Source: Filosporella fistucella
Lineage: Eukaryota; Ascomycota; Leotiomycetes; Helotiales
Length of the DNA: 64,000 nt
Assembly (NCBI GenBank): GCA_030077755.1
Contig: JAQJZZ010000013.1
Span: 1,302,001-1,366,000, forward strand
Direction of reading: 5' to 3'
This document shows positions 1 through 11,590 of this stretch, one piece after another. The notes beneath the pieces were generated by a model, which had not been told where the DNA came from, ran no database searches, and saw nothing but the letters and a program-made list of their open reading frames with translations. A program made the position numbers and the translations under genes. The stretch's first letter is position 1, and each line of letters starts with the position of its first letter.

Positions 1-54
1 TGTACGAAAACTTATCCAGACTTTCCACACCACGACACCTTCATCATCACAATC

Positions 55-2079
55 ATGGCAAGAATACCTGCTGTTAAACGGCGCAGGCTGACTCCTCCTA
101 TTACGGATGGAGAAGACTCTTCACCTTCGACTCTAGAACATATACCAGAACCAAATGCCTTCTTCAAGCAAGCTTCGAGCTGGAATCTTGAACAGGACTA
201 CGAAACGAAGCCACGGAAAGGGCGAAAGAAGGAGAAGGAAAATACTCGACTGCCAATTAAAACCTCAGAAGGATTGGTGCAAGAATTCAAGGCTCCGGAG
301 GAGGATGTGGAAAGTGATCTAGAATGGCTCGGGGCAGAGGAGTCAGATCAAGAGGTAGAGGAAGAGGTCGTGAAGAAACCAACAGTTCCCATGAGGCAGC
401 AGATCCTGGAGGCCCAAGAAGAGATGGCTCGTATAGCTTTGATGGTAACGCAGGAGGACCCAGAAGAACATGTGGGAGCTTTCAAAGGTCTCGCGCAATT
501 CGGCCAGTCGCATAATACTACAATTAAAAAGCTCGCTCTGAGGGTTCAATTGGCGGTATACAAAGATATCATTCCGGGTTACAGGATCCGACCTCTATCA
601 GAAGAAGATATGGAGACCAAAGTTTCGAAGGAGGTGCGAAAATTGAGAGCCTACGAGCAGGCTCTTGTCGGTGGTTATCAAGGCTATGTTCGAGAACTGT
701 CAAAATTGTCACAGTCTGGCAGGCCAGGATCTTCGAGAGATGGCGGGCCTAGCTTGGGTAGTGTTGCAATCTCTTGTGCTTGCACCCTGCTTGTTGAGGT
801 CCCCCATTTCAACTTTCGCGGCGACTTGTTGAAGATACTGGCTGGAAAACTGAGCAACAGGAAGATGGATGAGGATTTCGTCAAATGTCGAGAGACAATC
901 GAAACGCTGTTTCGAAATGATGACGACGGCACACCATCTTTAGACGCGGTCGCTATTCTTACTAGAATGATGAAGGCTAGAGGTTACCGAGTTGATGAGA
1001 GTGTACTCAATACCTTTCTGCATCTTCGGCTATTGTCAGAATTCTCTGGGAAGGGATCCACCAATCATATTGAAAGAGCAGAGAAAGAAGATGTTGTGAA
1101 ATTGAAGCAGAAGAGGGTTTTTAGGACCAAAAAAGAGAGGAAGCTCATGAAGGAACGTAAAGTCATCGAAAAGGAGATGTCCCAAGCGGATGCTGCTGTA
1201 AGTCATGAAGACAGAGACAGAATGCAGTCCGAAACCTTGAAGCTGGTATTCGTCACATACTTCCGAATTCTCAAATTGAGGTCACCTCATTTGATGGGTG
1301 CTGTTCTGGAGGGGTTGGCTCGATATGCGCATCTCATAAATCAGGATTTCTTTGGAGATTTGTTAGAAGCATTGAAAGATTTGATAGGTCACGCTGAGAC
1401 TGGTGATGATTTTGAGGATGAGGAAGACCAGGACAGCGAAGCCACACGAAATTTGACTCGAGAGGCTCTGTTGTGCATCATTACAGCATTTGCTTTGCTG
1501 GAAGGTCAAGATGCCGCAAAGGCTCAGTCTACCCTTAGTCTGGATCTCAGCTTCTTCGTTACACATCTCTACCGCACTCTCTATGCGCTCTCTCTCAATC
1601 CTGATATCGAGCTAAGCGCCAAGTCACTCCATCTCCCAGATCCGAATGATCCATCAGCTTACGCACCTACAACCACAAATAATAAGATCAACATTCAGAC
1701 CACGACAGTGCTTCTGCTTCGCTCCCTCTCGTCTGTTCTCACCCCGCCTCTTGCCGCCAGAGCCGTTCCACCACTCAGGATCGCAGCCTTTAGCAAGCAA
1801 ATTCTGACTTCCTCTCTTCACCTCCCGGAAAAGTCATGTATAGCAATGACCGGGCTCATGGGTAAGGTGACAAAGACACACGAAAAGAAAATTGCTTCGT
1901 TATGGAACACTGAGGAGAGAAGGGGAGATGGAGTATTTGATGCATTGGGCAAGGAAGTAGAAGGAAGCAATCCTTTTGCAGCAACAATTTGGGAAGGGGA
2001 GCTATTAAGAAAGCATTTTTCGCCATCTGTTCGAGATGGCGTTAAGGTCATGGAGAAAAATATTTTAGGGTTGAGATAG
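55..2079 (+). CDS. NOC3: Nucleolar complex-associated protein 3 (Noc3-like)
   Basis: A single-exon gene of 674 aa. Noc3 pairs with Noc2 in the nucleolus and nucleus and escorts pre-60S ribosomal particles; in yeast it is also linked to replication-origin binding. The N-terminus is charged and low-complexity. The NOC3 core begins near residue 143 (FKGLAQFGQSHNTTIKKLAL) and includes RPLSEEDMETKVSKEVRKLR. A highly basic stretch follows at about 345-385, and a CBF/Mak21-type helical region runs from about residue 388 to 560. Length matches the family. The ATG sits in the context acaatcATGgc. An AATAAA-like signal follows the stop at about 2084-2090. The next gene is on the opposite strand and its 3' end lies only about 115 bp away, so transcripts probably overlap or end very close together. 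Confidence 0.93.
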   Translation: MARIPAVKRRRLTPPITDGEDSSPSTLEHIPEPNAFFKQASSWNLEQDYETKPRKGRKKEKENTRLPIKTSEGLVQEFKAPEEDVESDLEWLGAEESDQEVEEEVVKKPTVPMRQQILEAQEEMARIALMVTQEDPEEHVGAFKGLAQFGQSHNTTIKKLALRVQLAVYKDIIPGYRIRPLSEEDMETKVSKEVRKLRAYEQALVGGYQGYVRELSKLSQSGRPGSSRDGGPSLGSVAISCACTLLVEVPHFNFRGDLLKILAGKLSNRKMDEDFVKCRETIETLFRNDDDGTPSLDAVAILTRMMKARGYRVDESVLNTFLHLRLLSEFSGKGSTNHIERAEKEDVVKLKQKRVFRTKKERKLMKERKVIEKEMSQADAAVSHEDRDRMQSETLKLVFVTYFRILKLRSPHLMGAVLEGLARYAHLINQDFFGDLLEALKDLIGHAETGDDFEDEEDQDSEATRNLTREALLCIITAFALLEGQDAAKAQSTLSLDLSFFVTHLYRTLYALSLNPDIELSAKSLHLPDPNDPSAYAPTTTNNKINIQTTTVLLLRSLSSVLTPPLAARAVPPLRIAAFSKQILTSSLHLPEKSCIAMTGLMGKVTKTHEKKIASLWNTEERRGDGVFDALGKEVEGSNPFAATIWEGELLRKHFSPSVRDGVKVMEKNILGLR

Positions 2080-2193
2080 GGTAAATAAAATGTTTCTATA
2101 CCCACGAAAATTCAGTTCGTCTATACAATATCTTAAACTCCCAAGCTTCAAACAAACAAAGCAAAACCATTGAGATCGTCTCCTGTGCGAAAT

Positions 2194-2700
2194 CTACATC
2201 CCCGATGAAAAGCTCTCTTCACTATTCTTCGCAATGAGCACCACCTTTCCATCTCCTTCATGGACATGTGCAACCTTACATAATTGCTGTGCAAACTTCT
2301 TATCATGTGTAGCCTCCTTCTGCCAATCCAGACTCGTCAAAGCTGAAAGCGTGACACTTAGACTATTGATGACAATACTTGTGATTGTGAGTCCTATATC
2401 ATCAAAAGCATTAGCAGTGCTGTTTTATTCCGAGTGCGAAGAGGGGTACATGAAGAACCAAAGGAAAACTTTGAGTACTTCTTAACATGCCAGGACTCTC
2501 AGGCTGGAGACTTGCGAATGCACCCAGTATTAAGGTAGCTGCTGAAAAAGCGATTGAGATGAAGACCGAGAAACGTTTCCAGAAGCGGGCGGTGCGGTAC
2601 CAGCGGCCCTGAAGACGTTAATGGAATGCCACTGACGGATCGGGCGGTGAAGATATACCTCTGAGGCAGAGGAAGCATCATCAGGGCTTGAGGTACCCAT
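2194..2700 (-). CDS. Small two-TM membrane protein (3 exons, unknown function)
   Basis: Spliced by eye because no single frame is long. Exons on the minus strand: 2700-2659, 2608-2479, 2393-2194, giving 123 aa. The first intron (2609-2658) has a GTATAT donor and a TCTTCAG acceptor; the second (2394-2478) has a GTACTC donor and a TGCTAATGC branch site before ATATAG. The product starts MGTSSPDDASSASEGRWYRT, then has two hydrophobic segments (FSVFISIAFSAATLILGAF and LTITSIVINSLSVTLSALT) followed by a soluble charged tail ending FSSGM. The frame closes exactly (372 nt). An alternative second donor a few bases away would shift one or two residues. I do not recognise the family. It is convergent with NOC3. 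Confidence 0.55.
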
Positions 2701-3721
2701 TTTGTACCCGAGATATAATGTTATCCTTTTGCTGTTCCCTTATCGATTCCCTAATCGATGCGTCCTGAGCTTGCTTGATGCGGGTAAGCTAGGTACTCTT
2801 AATTGATCTTCAGAATGATATATTCTTCAACAGCTTGATATGATATGAGAATGTTTCAGTGTTTGTTTTTCTGCTTTCCTCGTTTGTGACGGGTGACGGC
2901 AGATAACAAAGCCTTGGTGGCGTATGATCCTTGTTATGAAGAACTTGCTGGGTTTAAGTAGGTTTCTGCAAGGTATCACGATGTCTTGTGCATGTTCATG
3001 TAGTACATGTGTTCAGGGAACTAGGAGGACAAACAAGACTAGAATAAAATTGTATTCAGTACAAGGTAACGCCATTTTTGGATGGTCAAAACGCATCGTC
3101 TCTATAAGAGCAAGGTATTTTGATGGCAATCAAGTGTACTTGTTCAAGTACTAGCCATTCAGGGGTTTCGCTTAGTCTCCATGTCAAACTGGCCCCCTTC
3201 GAATTCCGAGGTCTAGCAGAGGAGCTTCTGAGAGTGTCATCAGTTCAAGAAAAGGCCTCAAATCTGACCATGCTCGTCCACATAGAGCTAAAATATTCGG
3301 ATTCTAGAAATTTATCGAAGGACCGTGATTTGCCCGCAGAGGCTTCCAACCCCACTTCCACCTGCTCAAGCAAAACCACTGGCGGATCAACTACAATCTC
3401 AGCAAGCATGTCATAGGTAGCCGAAAGGGCGTAAACACTTCATGTCTCCAAGTAAAGACCACAGGTGAGCGTTGCAGAAATCGATCGCAGTTTCAACCGG
3501 AATTCCGCTGCGGAGTAAGAGTTCGGAATAAGAGAAGAGTCTGTCGCCCCTTTCGAGTACAAATATCAATGAGTCATGAAAATGGTCGTACTGTCAGACG
3601 AAATCAAATCGCTAGATCCAGACATATAACTTCTCTCTCCCGCCACACTTTGTGAGACACATCAGCGTATATACGCATAAAAGCGAAAACAAGCTTTGGA
3701 AATTAGACTCCTGTATTGAAA
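2701..3721. other. Intergenic; decayed coding stretch on minus strand
   Basis: No intact gene. On the minus strand around 3600-3150 two protein-like frames abut: one includes LIFVLERGDRLFSYSELLLR and ends FGYL-stop, and the adjoining frame continues DMLAEIVVDPPVVLLEQVE before an in-frame TGA. This looks like an old gene fragment with a frameshift; I cannot name the family. The plus-strand frames here look random. The last part serves as leader of the downstream acetyltransferase. Confidence 0.3.
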
Positions 3722-4577
3722 ATGGGCTCCCATGGCCCCACCCGGTCAGCACCATCGCTCGTTCAACTTGTACCCTGGGACCCTGAGTCGCCAAATCATG
3801 TACAACGTATGGTCGATCAACGGATTGCATGTGGATGGAAACAAGACTATGTTGAGAAATGGAGGGGATTACAAAAGGAAGGCAAAATTGCTTTGCAGTG
3901 GATAGTAAGTCTTCCAATTGGATACACGTGACGATGCTTAGATTTATGACAGATTCTCAATGAATCTGATCCAAGTCATGAATCCAAGATAGAGACACAC
4001 GTCTCAGCCTATCCAAAGGAGAAGCTTTCTCTACAAGACACCGCTACATCTCTCGGCGGCAAGCCAAGGACCTCCGATGGCTCCAAAGAGTTCGTGCCGA
4101 TAGGTCATATATCTCTTGACAAGGAGTACGAGTCGCCAGGATATGTAGATTCGCAAGAGGGTCTCTACATAATAGCTACTTTCTACGTTTCTGGCGTCTT
4201 GCAGGGAATGGGATTAGGGAGAGCAGCCATGGATACGATAGAAGAGATGGCTACTTCGGAACCATTGTGTGCAAGGACATTGGCGTTGAGTACGGTTGCG
4301 AAGGATTATGAGGGAAGAGCTGAGAAATTGGCTGCGCTGGGACTGGGGCCACCTGCTGTGAGTTCATGCTAAGATACACCCATTCTCCGTGTTTCTAGGT
4401 TATGAAAGGGAGTAGAGATAGGGACGTTACTGACAAGATTAGGTCGAAAATCAAGACTGGTATGAGAGGAGAGGATACAAGGTCTTCAGGAAAGTGGAAA
4501 AAATGTGGTTTGATTTAGATAAGGAGGGAAGAAAATGGTATAGCACAGCTGTGTTGATGAAGAAGGATATTTCGTGA
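3722..4577 (+). CDS. GNAT-family N-acetyltransferase
   Basis: Exons 3722-3904, 3953-4357 and 4443-4577 join in frame to 240 aa; introns are 48 and 85 nt with GTAAGT and GTGAGT donors. I chose the ATG at 3722; the TTG two codons upstream is not a likely start. GNAT enzymes transfer acetyl from acetyl-CoA to an amine. Motif A with the acetyl-CoA pyrophosphate loop is seen as LYIIATFYVSG followed by LQGMGLGRAA, and motif B as NQDWYERRGYKVFRKVE across the last splice. The N-terminal part (PWDPESPNHVQRMVDQRIACG) is typical of fungal members of unknown substrate. No signal peptide or membrane segment is evident, so it is probably cytosolic or nuclear. Substrate cannot be inferred from the neighbours. 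Confidence 0.85.
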
Positions 4578-4933
4578 TGATTTGCTGTGAGCTAAGTCGG
4601 TGTGGACAGAGAGATGAACGATTATACCGATAGCAGGGTTCGTCTGGTGTAATTGGGAATGAGAATCACCAATTAGAGACTCAATCTCTACTGTTGGTTT
4701 AATAATGTATACCTAGACATGTTCTGATAGCTCAAGAGTTGATAGGATACAACGCGTGCATTATCTGCGTATTTGCCACCAGATGAATTAGGCAGCCGGT
4801 TTAATATCTCGATCGCAATATCAATCTCAACTTGCTTCATCAACTTCACATTCCCCAGCGGGATTAACGCCAAATTTCTATCCATCTCCACTTCTTCACT
4901 CTTCCAAATAAACTTCAGCTCCTCCCTCCAAGA
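4578..4933. other. Intergenic
   Basis: 356 bp between two plus-strand genes. It holds the 3' end of the acetyltransferase gene and a pyrimidine-rich leader (about 4840-4930). No further feature seen. Confidence 0.6.
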
Positions 4934-5365
4934 ATGCCATCGTCCTCACTGTGGTGCTACGACCCTGAGCGAGCCTACTACAAATACGAAAATGAATCTA
5001 CACTCCATCGCATCCCCATATCTTCTCCTCTTGGGAAGCAATATTCAAGTATCACCACAGGTGCCTCGCGTATATCCTTCCTGGAAACATATGGAGAGAA
5101 AATAGCCAAAGAAACAGGTGGAGAAAGAATAATGAGCCATGAGACCGGGTCATGGCTTTTCTTCAATGTAGGACAATTGGAGTATAGGGTTTGTGCAGGC
5201 TCAAAGTTAGGGATGAAATTTAAGGAAGAAAGGGAGGGTATGGGTGTGAAAGAGAGGGGAGAGTGGTTGGAGGCGAATGCGATATTGATTCGACTGTGGC
5301 CAGACAGGATTGTGCGCCAGCAGAGTCTAGAGACATGGAGTCAGGCAGAAGCACGACTTACATAG
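4934..5365 (+). CDS. Hypothetical protein, 143 aa
   Basis: An open frame starting at ATG (caagaATGcc) after a pyrimidine-rich leader, with no intron needed. The protein begins MPSSSLWCYDPERAYYKYEN and is mixed alpha/beta-like in composition with a charged C-terminal half (KFKEEREGMGVKERGEW). No signal peptide, membrane segment or known motif is visible. It may be a lineage-restricted gene, or its real end may be changed by splicing into the 87 bp that follow. I do not recognise it; the call rests on length, composition and start context only. Confidence 0.42.
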   Translation: MPSSSLWCYDPERAYYKYENESTLHRIPISSPLGKQYSSITTGASRISFLETYGEKIAKETGGERIMSHETGSWLFFNVGQLEYRVCAGSKLGMKFKEEREGMGVKERGEWLEANAILIRLWPDRIVRQQSLETWSQAEARLT

Positions 5366-5722
5366 ATCCAAGTAACTGCAAAACTGTCACATACGACCAT
5401 AGACTGCAAGAAGCGAGGGATCCCGTCCGCTCTCCCATATCTAAGTTGTAGATCGGCAGATTAGTAGTTGAGTGGGTGACCATCAGCGAATACCTGCTGT
5501 TGTATGTTTTTCATTATTTTGCTCTTTTGTGGGGTTGTAGTGGAACGGTGGTGGAGCCATAGATGGGAGACATCATATTGACTGCAATTGTTTATTACCG
5601 TAAAGTTGAAAGTTGGGAATTGAGAAATACACGATAGAGTGTGCCGAGAAGACATTGAAAAGGAGCAAGTAAAGGCTTGAGAATTGGCGGTGTGCAAATA
5701 AGAGTACAAGCAGATATTATAT
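5366..5722. other. Intergenic (convergent 3' ends)
   Basis: 357 bp between a plus-strand gene and a minus-strand gene, so it should contain both 3' ends. Nothing else recognised. Confidence 0.6.
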
Positions 5723-6876
5723 TTATGATTGGGTTTTAAGTTGCTTAAACATCATGTCGAACAACTCCAAGTCTCTGCTAGCATCAGTAGGAGTTGTTTT
5801 AATCGGCTTGCCTTCCACAAAGCATTGATACATCTCTTTGAGTTCGACAGTATACGCATCCTCAAACGAAGAAAGAATCTCTCTCGATGTCGCTTCTCCA
5901 GCTTCGTTCAGCTCATCAACCTTGACCATGATGGGTAGTCCCTTGACATATGGCGTATTGTATTGAATGCTCACTGATTTATTTTGACCATAGACTGCCA
6001 GATGTGCATCGAAGCGTGGCACATTATCAATCCCGCTCTCATATGTGACTGCGAATGGCTCTCCCGTTTTGTTCTTGTAGTTGAAAATAGCTGAATAGAA
6101 CGGTGCATTGGCAGATACGCCGACAACAGAGTCAGGAAAACCAAGAGCTTCTCTCATGAGGGACAGATCGTGCGAGCCAAGACCTCCAAGGAATCGACAG
6201 TATTTGACATCGGTATCTGAAGCACCATCTGGAAATGCTTCCGCAATCAATTTGTCAAGATTCCCTGCTCTTTCCTTGCCCGAGTTTGCAGGAAAATCAA
6301 AGAATTTCACTGGAGATGTTCCAGATTGTCCTACGAAATGGGAATTGGGCCCAATGATATCTCTTGATCTGGCGTATAATATTTTTGGTATGCTAGCCAC
6401 CTCTCTCTTGAAGGCTTCTGTGAAGGATGGTGCATATCTTCGCATATAACCCACAAACACTTTATTTCCTCCTGCTAATTTCTCCGCCTCGATGATTCTT
6501 ATCGTAGAAGGTATAGAAAGTGAGATTGGCTTTTCTATAAACACCAACTTTCCTGCTTTCAGTGCAGAGACGCAAAGAGGCTCATGAAACTCGTCTGCGG
6601 TGAGGATGAATACCACTTCGACATCTGGATGGCTGATCACTTCGGAGGCATTGATTGTCTTGTGAGGTATCCGGAACTTGGAGGCACAGTGGTCTACTGT
6701 CTGTTGAGAAACGTCGCAGATTGAGACAACTGTGTATCTGCGTCTATTAGTGACTTTCTGCGAGTGCGTATTTGTACTAACAGGTGATTCAACAGGGCAA
6801 GAGTTGGAAGGTGAATAACTTGGGCAACCTCTCCAGCACCAATTACACCGAGTCTGAGCTTCTTTTCTACACTCAT
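5723..6876 (-). CDS. Gfo/Idh/MocA-family NAD(P)-dependent oxidoreductase
   Basis: Two exons (6876-6782 and 6737-5723, intron 44 nt, GTTAGT donor) give 369 aa. The N-terminal Rossmann fold has GVIGAGEVAQ (GxGxxG at residues 10-15) and the family signature FIEKPISLS, where Lys lies near the nicotinamide. It is followed by the typical C-terminal alpha/beta domain (GYMRRYAPSFTEAF, LGGLGSHDLSLMREALGFP). Family members oxidise or reduce sugars, inositols or related polyols using NAD(P). SHDLSLM resembles the family's catalytic-region GxHxxD-type motif (H and D present). There is no targeting signal, so it is probably cytosolic. Substrate unknown. Confidence 0.9.
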
Positions 6877-7404
6877 TATGTAGAACTAGAAATTGAATAA
6901 CTTGGAGGAGCGGTCTGGGGATTCAATACTTTTCAATGTACAAAGCCAGCCGATATTCCCCGCCACGTTCAACTACCCCACGGGAGCTAGGTCACTGCTG
7001 TCCGTCTTAGGAGGTTATGCATGATGCAGCCCAAGCCTCGTCTCGAGGGCGCGAAGCCTCGTGTCGATGTATTAATGGTTGTCATTGTATAAATACTAAC
7101 TCATTGAGCTGGCCTTGTTGAAGTTGCACCAGAAGGCGCCAACGATTGAATGTTCGTGGTGGATAGTAAAACAGGGTTGGATTGCGACGAAATGTTCAAG
7201 GTCCAGCACTGCCTAGGTCCCTAGCTAGCTGTTTTAGGCGATCAACCTCCAGTGCATCAACATCAACCAACCCCACTACCGCGAGTTACACCTGCGTCTT
7301 CGTAACTTTGCACTTATCACGATGTTCGTTCAGTAATAGAGTAATTACATTATATACTATATACAGCGACAACAAAAGCATAACATATGCAAGTCCACCA
7401 TATG
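6877..7404. other. Intergenic
   Basis: 528 bp: promoter of the oxidoreductase (minus strand) on the left and the 3' end of the DUF3433 gene on the right. No RNA gene or repeat noticed. Confidence 0.55.
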
Positions 7405-10146
7405 TCACTCTCTTCTCTCAACGAATTCCTCGAAATCGACTCCATGACGAACAATTCCATCTACCCCCATTGCTCGCCCAATCTTATAGTTCAATCCCCA
7501 CCCTCTCACAGTACTATCTCTTTCCTTCCTATCCATGTCTCCAAGCCCCTTGAAGCTTTCCACCATGTGACTACCAGCTAGCAAGTTCATTTTTCCTGCT
7601 ATAGTCTCAGGAACCTCCACTTCTCCACCAAATCGGCCAATTCTGATTAGAACGACAAGCAAGGTGAATAACATGAATCCGAGGATGGCAACAGCAATCC
7701 AGACGCAAATTATGAAAGTATTATAAGTTGTCCCGGAACTGAATGGAACATTGGAAAGTGCCACAGTCAACGGGTCGCAGAGAATGGTTGACAGGTCGAT
7801 GATAAGTGGGAACAATGCAAATCTTCCTATTGCACGGAATACACCAGGCAGAGGATTTGGTGATGGCGTTAATAGGACAGTTAGGGACGCTGGGGCTCCT
7901 TTCTTGAGGTTATAGTAAGGTTCGTGTTTATGAATCGCTGCGAATGTCAGTTGTGTTTCGAGAGAGTCTGACTTTACTTACCAGTCCTCGCATAATCCCA
8001 GAATAATCTGATCAACACACCAAAGGTAGTGAAGACGAATCTCACACCGAAGCTTTGACTGTTCATGAACTTTTCGAACATCGGAGTTGTGGATGTGAAT
8101 CGGAAGAGGAGGATTCCAGCTGTGAGTGCTACCAAACACAACGCGAATGTAGCGACTTGGGCTCCACGCTTCAGTTTACGAACCCAGCCTTTGGATGGTG
8201 AATGTTGCGACGGTAGACCAGCATTCAGGTTGATATAACTATATCCTTCTGGCTCACCGGCGTCTTTGGGATCTACCAACACTCCATAAATGGTCGCTCC
8301 GTGCTGTTGGTAATGTCCAAGTCCATAATTGTGGCCAGCCAGGAAAGCTACCAACTCTTTCTCCCTCGTATTTGGTGGAACATTTCGGAATATATCAAGT
8401 ACCTGAGGATGGTGAAACAAGGTTGCGATTGCTGCAAGACTGAAAGGATTCGCATAGACGCCAGTTTGTCTTCGTCGAATGGCAATAATCAGAATCAACA
8501 GAAGTAGTGCCAACACTGCTAGAATCGATTGCAACACTCTTGCTGCCGCAGGATAGACGCTCAATGAAGGAAGGCAAAGGTTGCCATCGGTGTCTGCGTT
8601 ACATGTACCTTGCAAAGCGATGAACACTGTTTCCGAAGCAAGCGGTGCGAGTGCCAGAGAGATGAGGCTCAACGACGATGTCAAGAAAATTATCCAATGG
8701 CCACGGAAGAGTGATTTAAAAGGTGCTACAATCATCCAGTCTCCTGGGTAATTCAAGCTGAGTGAGAACCTAGCAGAAGTTCCTTCAGTCATGGCAAGCC
8801 TGACAAACGGCTCCATTTCTTTCGCTGATGAATCAATGATACCCCAAGGGAGGGTGAAAAGGACAGCAATAATTGTCGGAACAAAGGCACCGATGATGTA
8901 GTCTCGCATGGAGAAGACATAGATAACTTCCTCGGTGTTTCCAGATACCGGTACTACTGACGGAAGAAGAACTATTGTATTTCCCTGAACTACGACGGTG
9001 CTTCCGGGTATGGTAGTTTGTGAGCCTGATGGATATGATACTAGAGAGCTTTTTGTGCTAAGAATCGCAGGGGTTGTTGTGCGAGGAGTTGATACTGGGC
9101 TAGTTGTTTCTACCATGACGGTCGTGAGGACTGAATTCCCTGATGCGTCTACCACTGTTCCCACAAGGGTTTGTGTCACCAGAGGCGCTGGCGGTGCAGT
9201 CGTTACCACCACATTTGGGGCTGTCGATGGCACTCCAGGAATGATACCTGGATCACCCGGGCTGACAATAGGGCTAAAAACAGGATCCGGTGTTGCTGAA
9301 ACTCCTGGACTTGTGACCTGCCTTTGAATTGTTCTCGTTCCTACCTTAAGGTAAACTGATTCTGCGGCCGAAGTAGCTTGAGGTACGCATGTTGTGTTCG
9401 AACATGAAGGTGGTGGTTCCGGTGTCGGTGCAGGTGCAAGACTCAATTCGTAGACAACGGTTTGTTCTTGGCCATCCAGCCTGCACAAATGTTAGATGTG
9501 GACAAAAGAGCTGTGGACCACGTACGTTACAATAGTTGTCGACTCTGTTAAAATAGGCACAGTTCCTGGTAAAGTTGTTGGTCCAGGGACATCTTGTCTT
9601 GCCAGTAATGGTGCATTCTGATTCTTCAAAGTTGCAATAACACCTCGATTGCTAGCGCTTGGGAGTCTTCGACATGCAAATTCAACAAGACCAATCAAGA
9701 CGAGTGTCACTACCAGTAAGATAGAAAGAATGGGACTTCGCAATGAGATTGGCTTGAAGAACTTTTGGCGTTGTCGCAATCTTGAGTTAAGGTCTGACTT
9801 GTTAGTAAAGGTCACACCCCGAGATCACGGACTTACCGTCGTCAAATGGGCGCAACTCTTCGACTTGTGGCTCCTTCTTCATCTCCATTTTGGCTTCGAT
9901 TGACAAAATACAAGTTGGAACTTGTTGTGGGGGATTGCGCTTTTCATAGTCAACAAGTTTTCCGCAAAACCTAAACCAGATCCTTGGTATTGATAGCTTG
10001 AGGCTTTTCGAAAGTGGCGCTACGCCATCTGGGAGAAATCCGAAGCTTTGTTGGTCAGGTTTAGGAGAGGGGTTTAAGCCTCGACCTAATTGAGCAATTG
10101 TGGCTGAGGCTGAATACCTTCTTGTCTCGCGTCGAGATTTTTCCAT
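7405..10146 (-). CDS. DUF3433-domain polytopic membrane protein
   Basis: Four exons on the minus strand (10146-9837, 9793-9526, 9480-7982, 7937-7405) join to exactly 870 codons (869 aa); introns are 43-45 nt. The first about 120 residues are cytosolic. A TM helix follows (SPILSILLVVTLVLIGLVEFA, residues about 125-145), then a long Ser/Thr/Pro-rich outer loop. The first DUF3433 unit contains YIIGAFVPTIIAVLFTLPWG and LNYPGDWMIVAPFKSLFRGH. After two more TM helices comes a second unit starting MFEKFMNSQSFGVRFVFTTF and ending in TM helices near the C-terminus. Two DUF3433 repeats with a glyco-rich loop is the usual fungal arrangement. Function of the family is not known; plasma membrane or secretory location is inferred from topology. 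Confidence 0.9.
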
Positions 10147-11590
10147 TTATGGCTTTCAGAGAAAACAGAAATGATTCTTTATAGAAAAATCACATTTAGT
10201 AGATGAGCAGGATTTTATCTATCCTGTCAGATGAATATCGTCAGAACCTTCGGTTGTCGATTCTATTGTCAAAGGTAGCGATCTTGAAATCCATCAACAC
10301 GGGATGCTACCGCCAAGTTAGCCAAGCAATTAAGCTTAATTCCACCCACGGTGGGGTTTCGGACATGCCAAGGAGTTCAGCCCCCTTTTGATGAGCTAAA
10401 GGTAAAGTGAAGTGCGTTCAAGATTGCAAACTTGATTCACGAGACATCAGTTTGGCTCCAGAACGGCTGGGTTTCGGCAGAGGTGGGGAATAAGAGGGGA
10501 TAGGATGTTCGAGATCCGTTCTTGACTTGGAAAGTGGGTCTGTACCCTATTCTCATATGTCTGGTTTTAGTTGACGCGATCTAGGCTTGTGGTACTGGTA
10601 AAATGTCTGATATGGGAGCCAACAGTTTGGGGAGCCAAGAAAGGATTGGTTGGAGTTAAGGTAGCTTGGGAACAGGTAGCAACTTTCTATACTTGCTTGG
10701 TTTTTTCGCTATCATCTCAAGGTCTACATTGCTTACGAGTGTCTTGTGATGCAACCCTTTCGATCAAGATGACGTGAATGAGAAGCCCCTCCTCTTGTCA
10801 CCTTTTGATATCTTGCTCAACCTTCCGGCATGACCGGATGCCGAAAATTTTGAAGCAATTCTAAGTCAATGATTTGCTAGGAGAGAAGGGTGTGATTCAT
10901 GCCTATTATTAAGTCCTGTTGTCGGCATTGTCCCTTCCAATTGATTCGAAAAGCCTGCATCTCGCAAAAAGCATTATGTAAACATGCAGTTGTCAATTGA
11001 AGTCCAAATGACTAGGACTATAGGGGAGATCCATTTTGGTTTCGTTCAAACAATTCAGAATCTCAATACGGTAGCTAGAAAATGTAACTTGCTCTTATTA
11101 AACTTCGTCATAACAGCCGACTAGCAAGTGTTTGTCAGTGCATGCAATTTCTGGATGATCATGCCCAGAATCTGAGAACATATTCATGGGCAGAATTTAT
11201 CATTACCGGACAAAGGAAACTTCTTCCATACATGTATTGCTTTGCGGTCTACATTCTCCTCATGTTCTTATTAAAGCTTACAATGATTGACACTCAGTCA
11301 ATTTGTTTAAGTGTCTTACTTAAATCTATGCCGTGCACGTGGAACATCACAATTGAGCCAAAGCAACAGTTCAGACACTGATCTTTTGCTCGATACATAT
11401 AAGCACTCGATGAGAAGCATGCCATTAGAATGCATATCTCGATCTAGCTATCAATGTACCTAGGTATTGCGGACACAGCCTGTACGGGATGGGCGCCAGC
11501 GACAGGGTAAGGAGGCATTGTCACGTGACATCAAGAACACTCCCCAGGCGTCCTAACTGCAACACGCTTTCTTCAGACGCATAGAGTTGT
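10147..11590. other. Gene-poor intergenic stretch
   Basis: About 1.4 kb. It contains the promoter of the DUF3433 gene on the left. Only short frames with no family resemblance are present; I see no RNA gene or transposon end. Confidence 0.55.
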
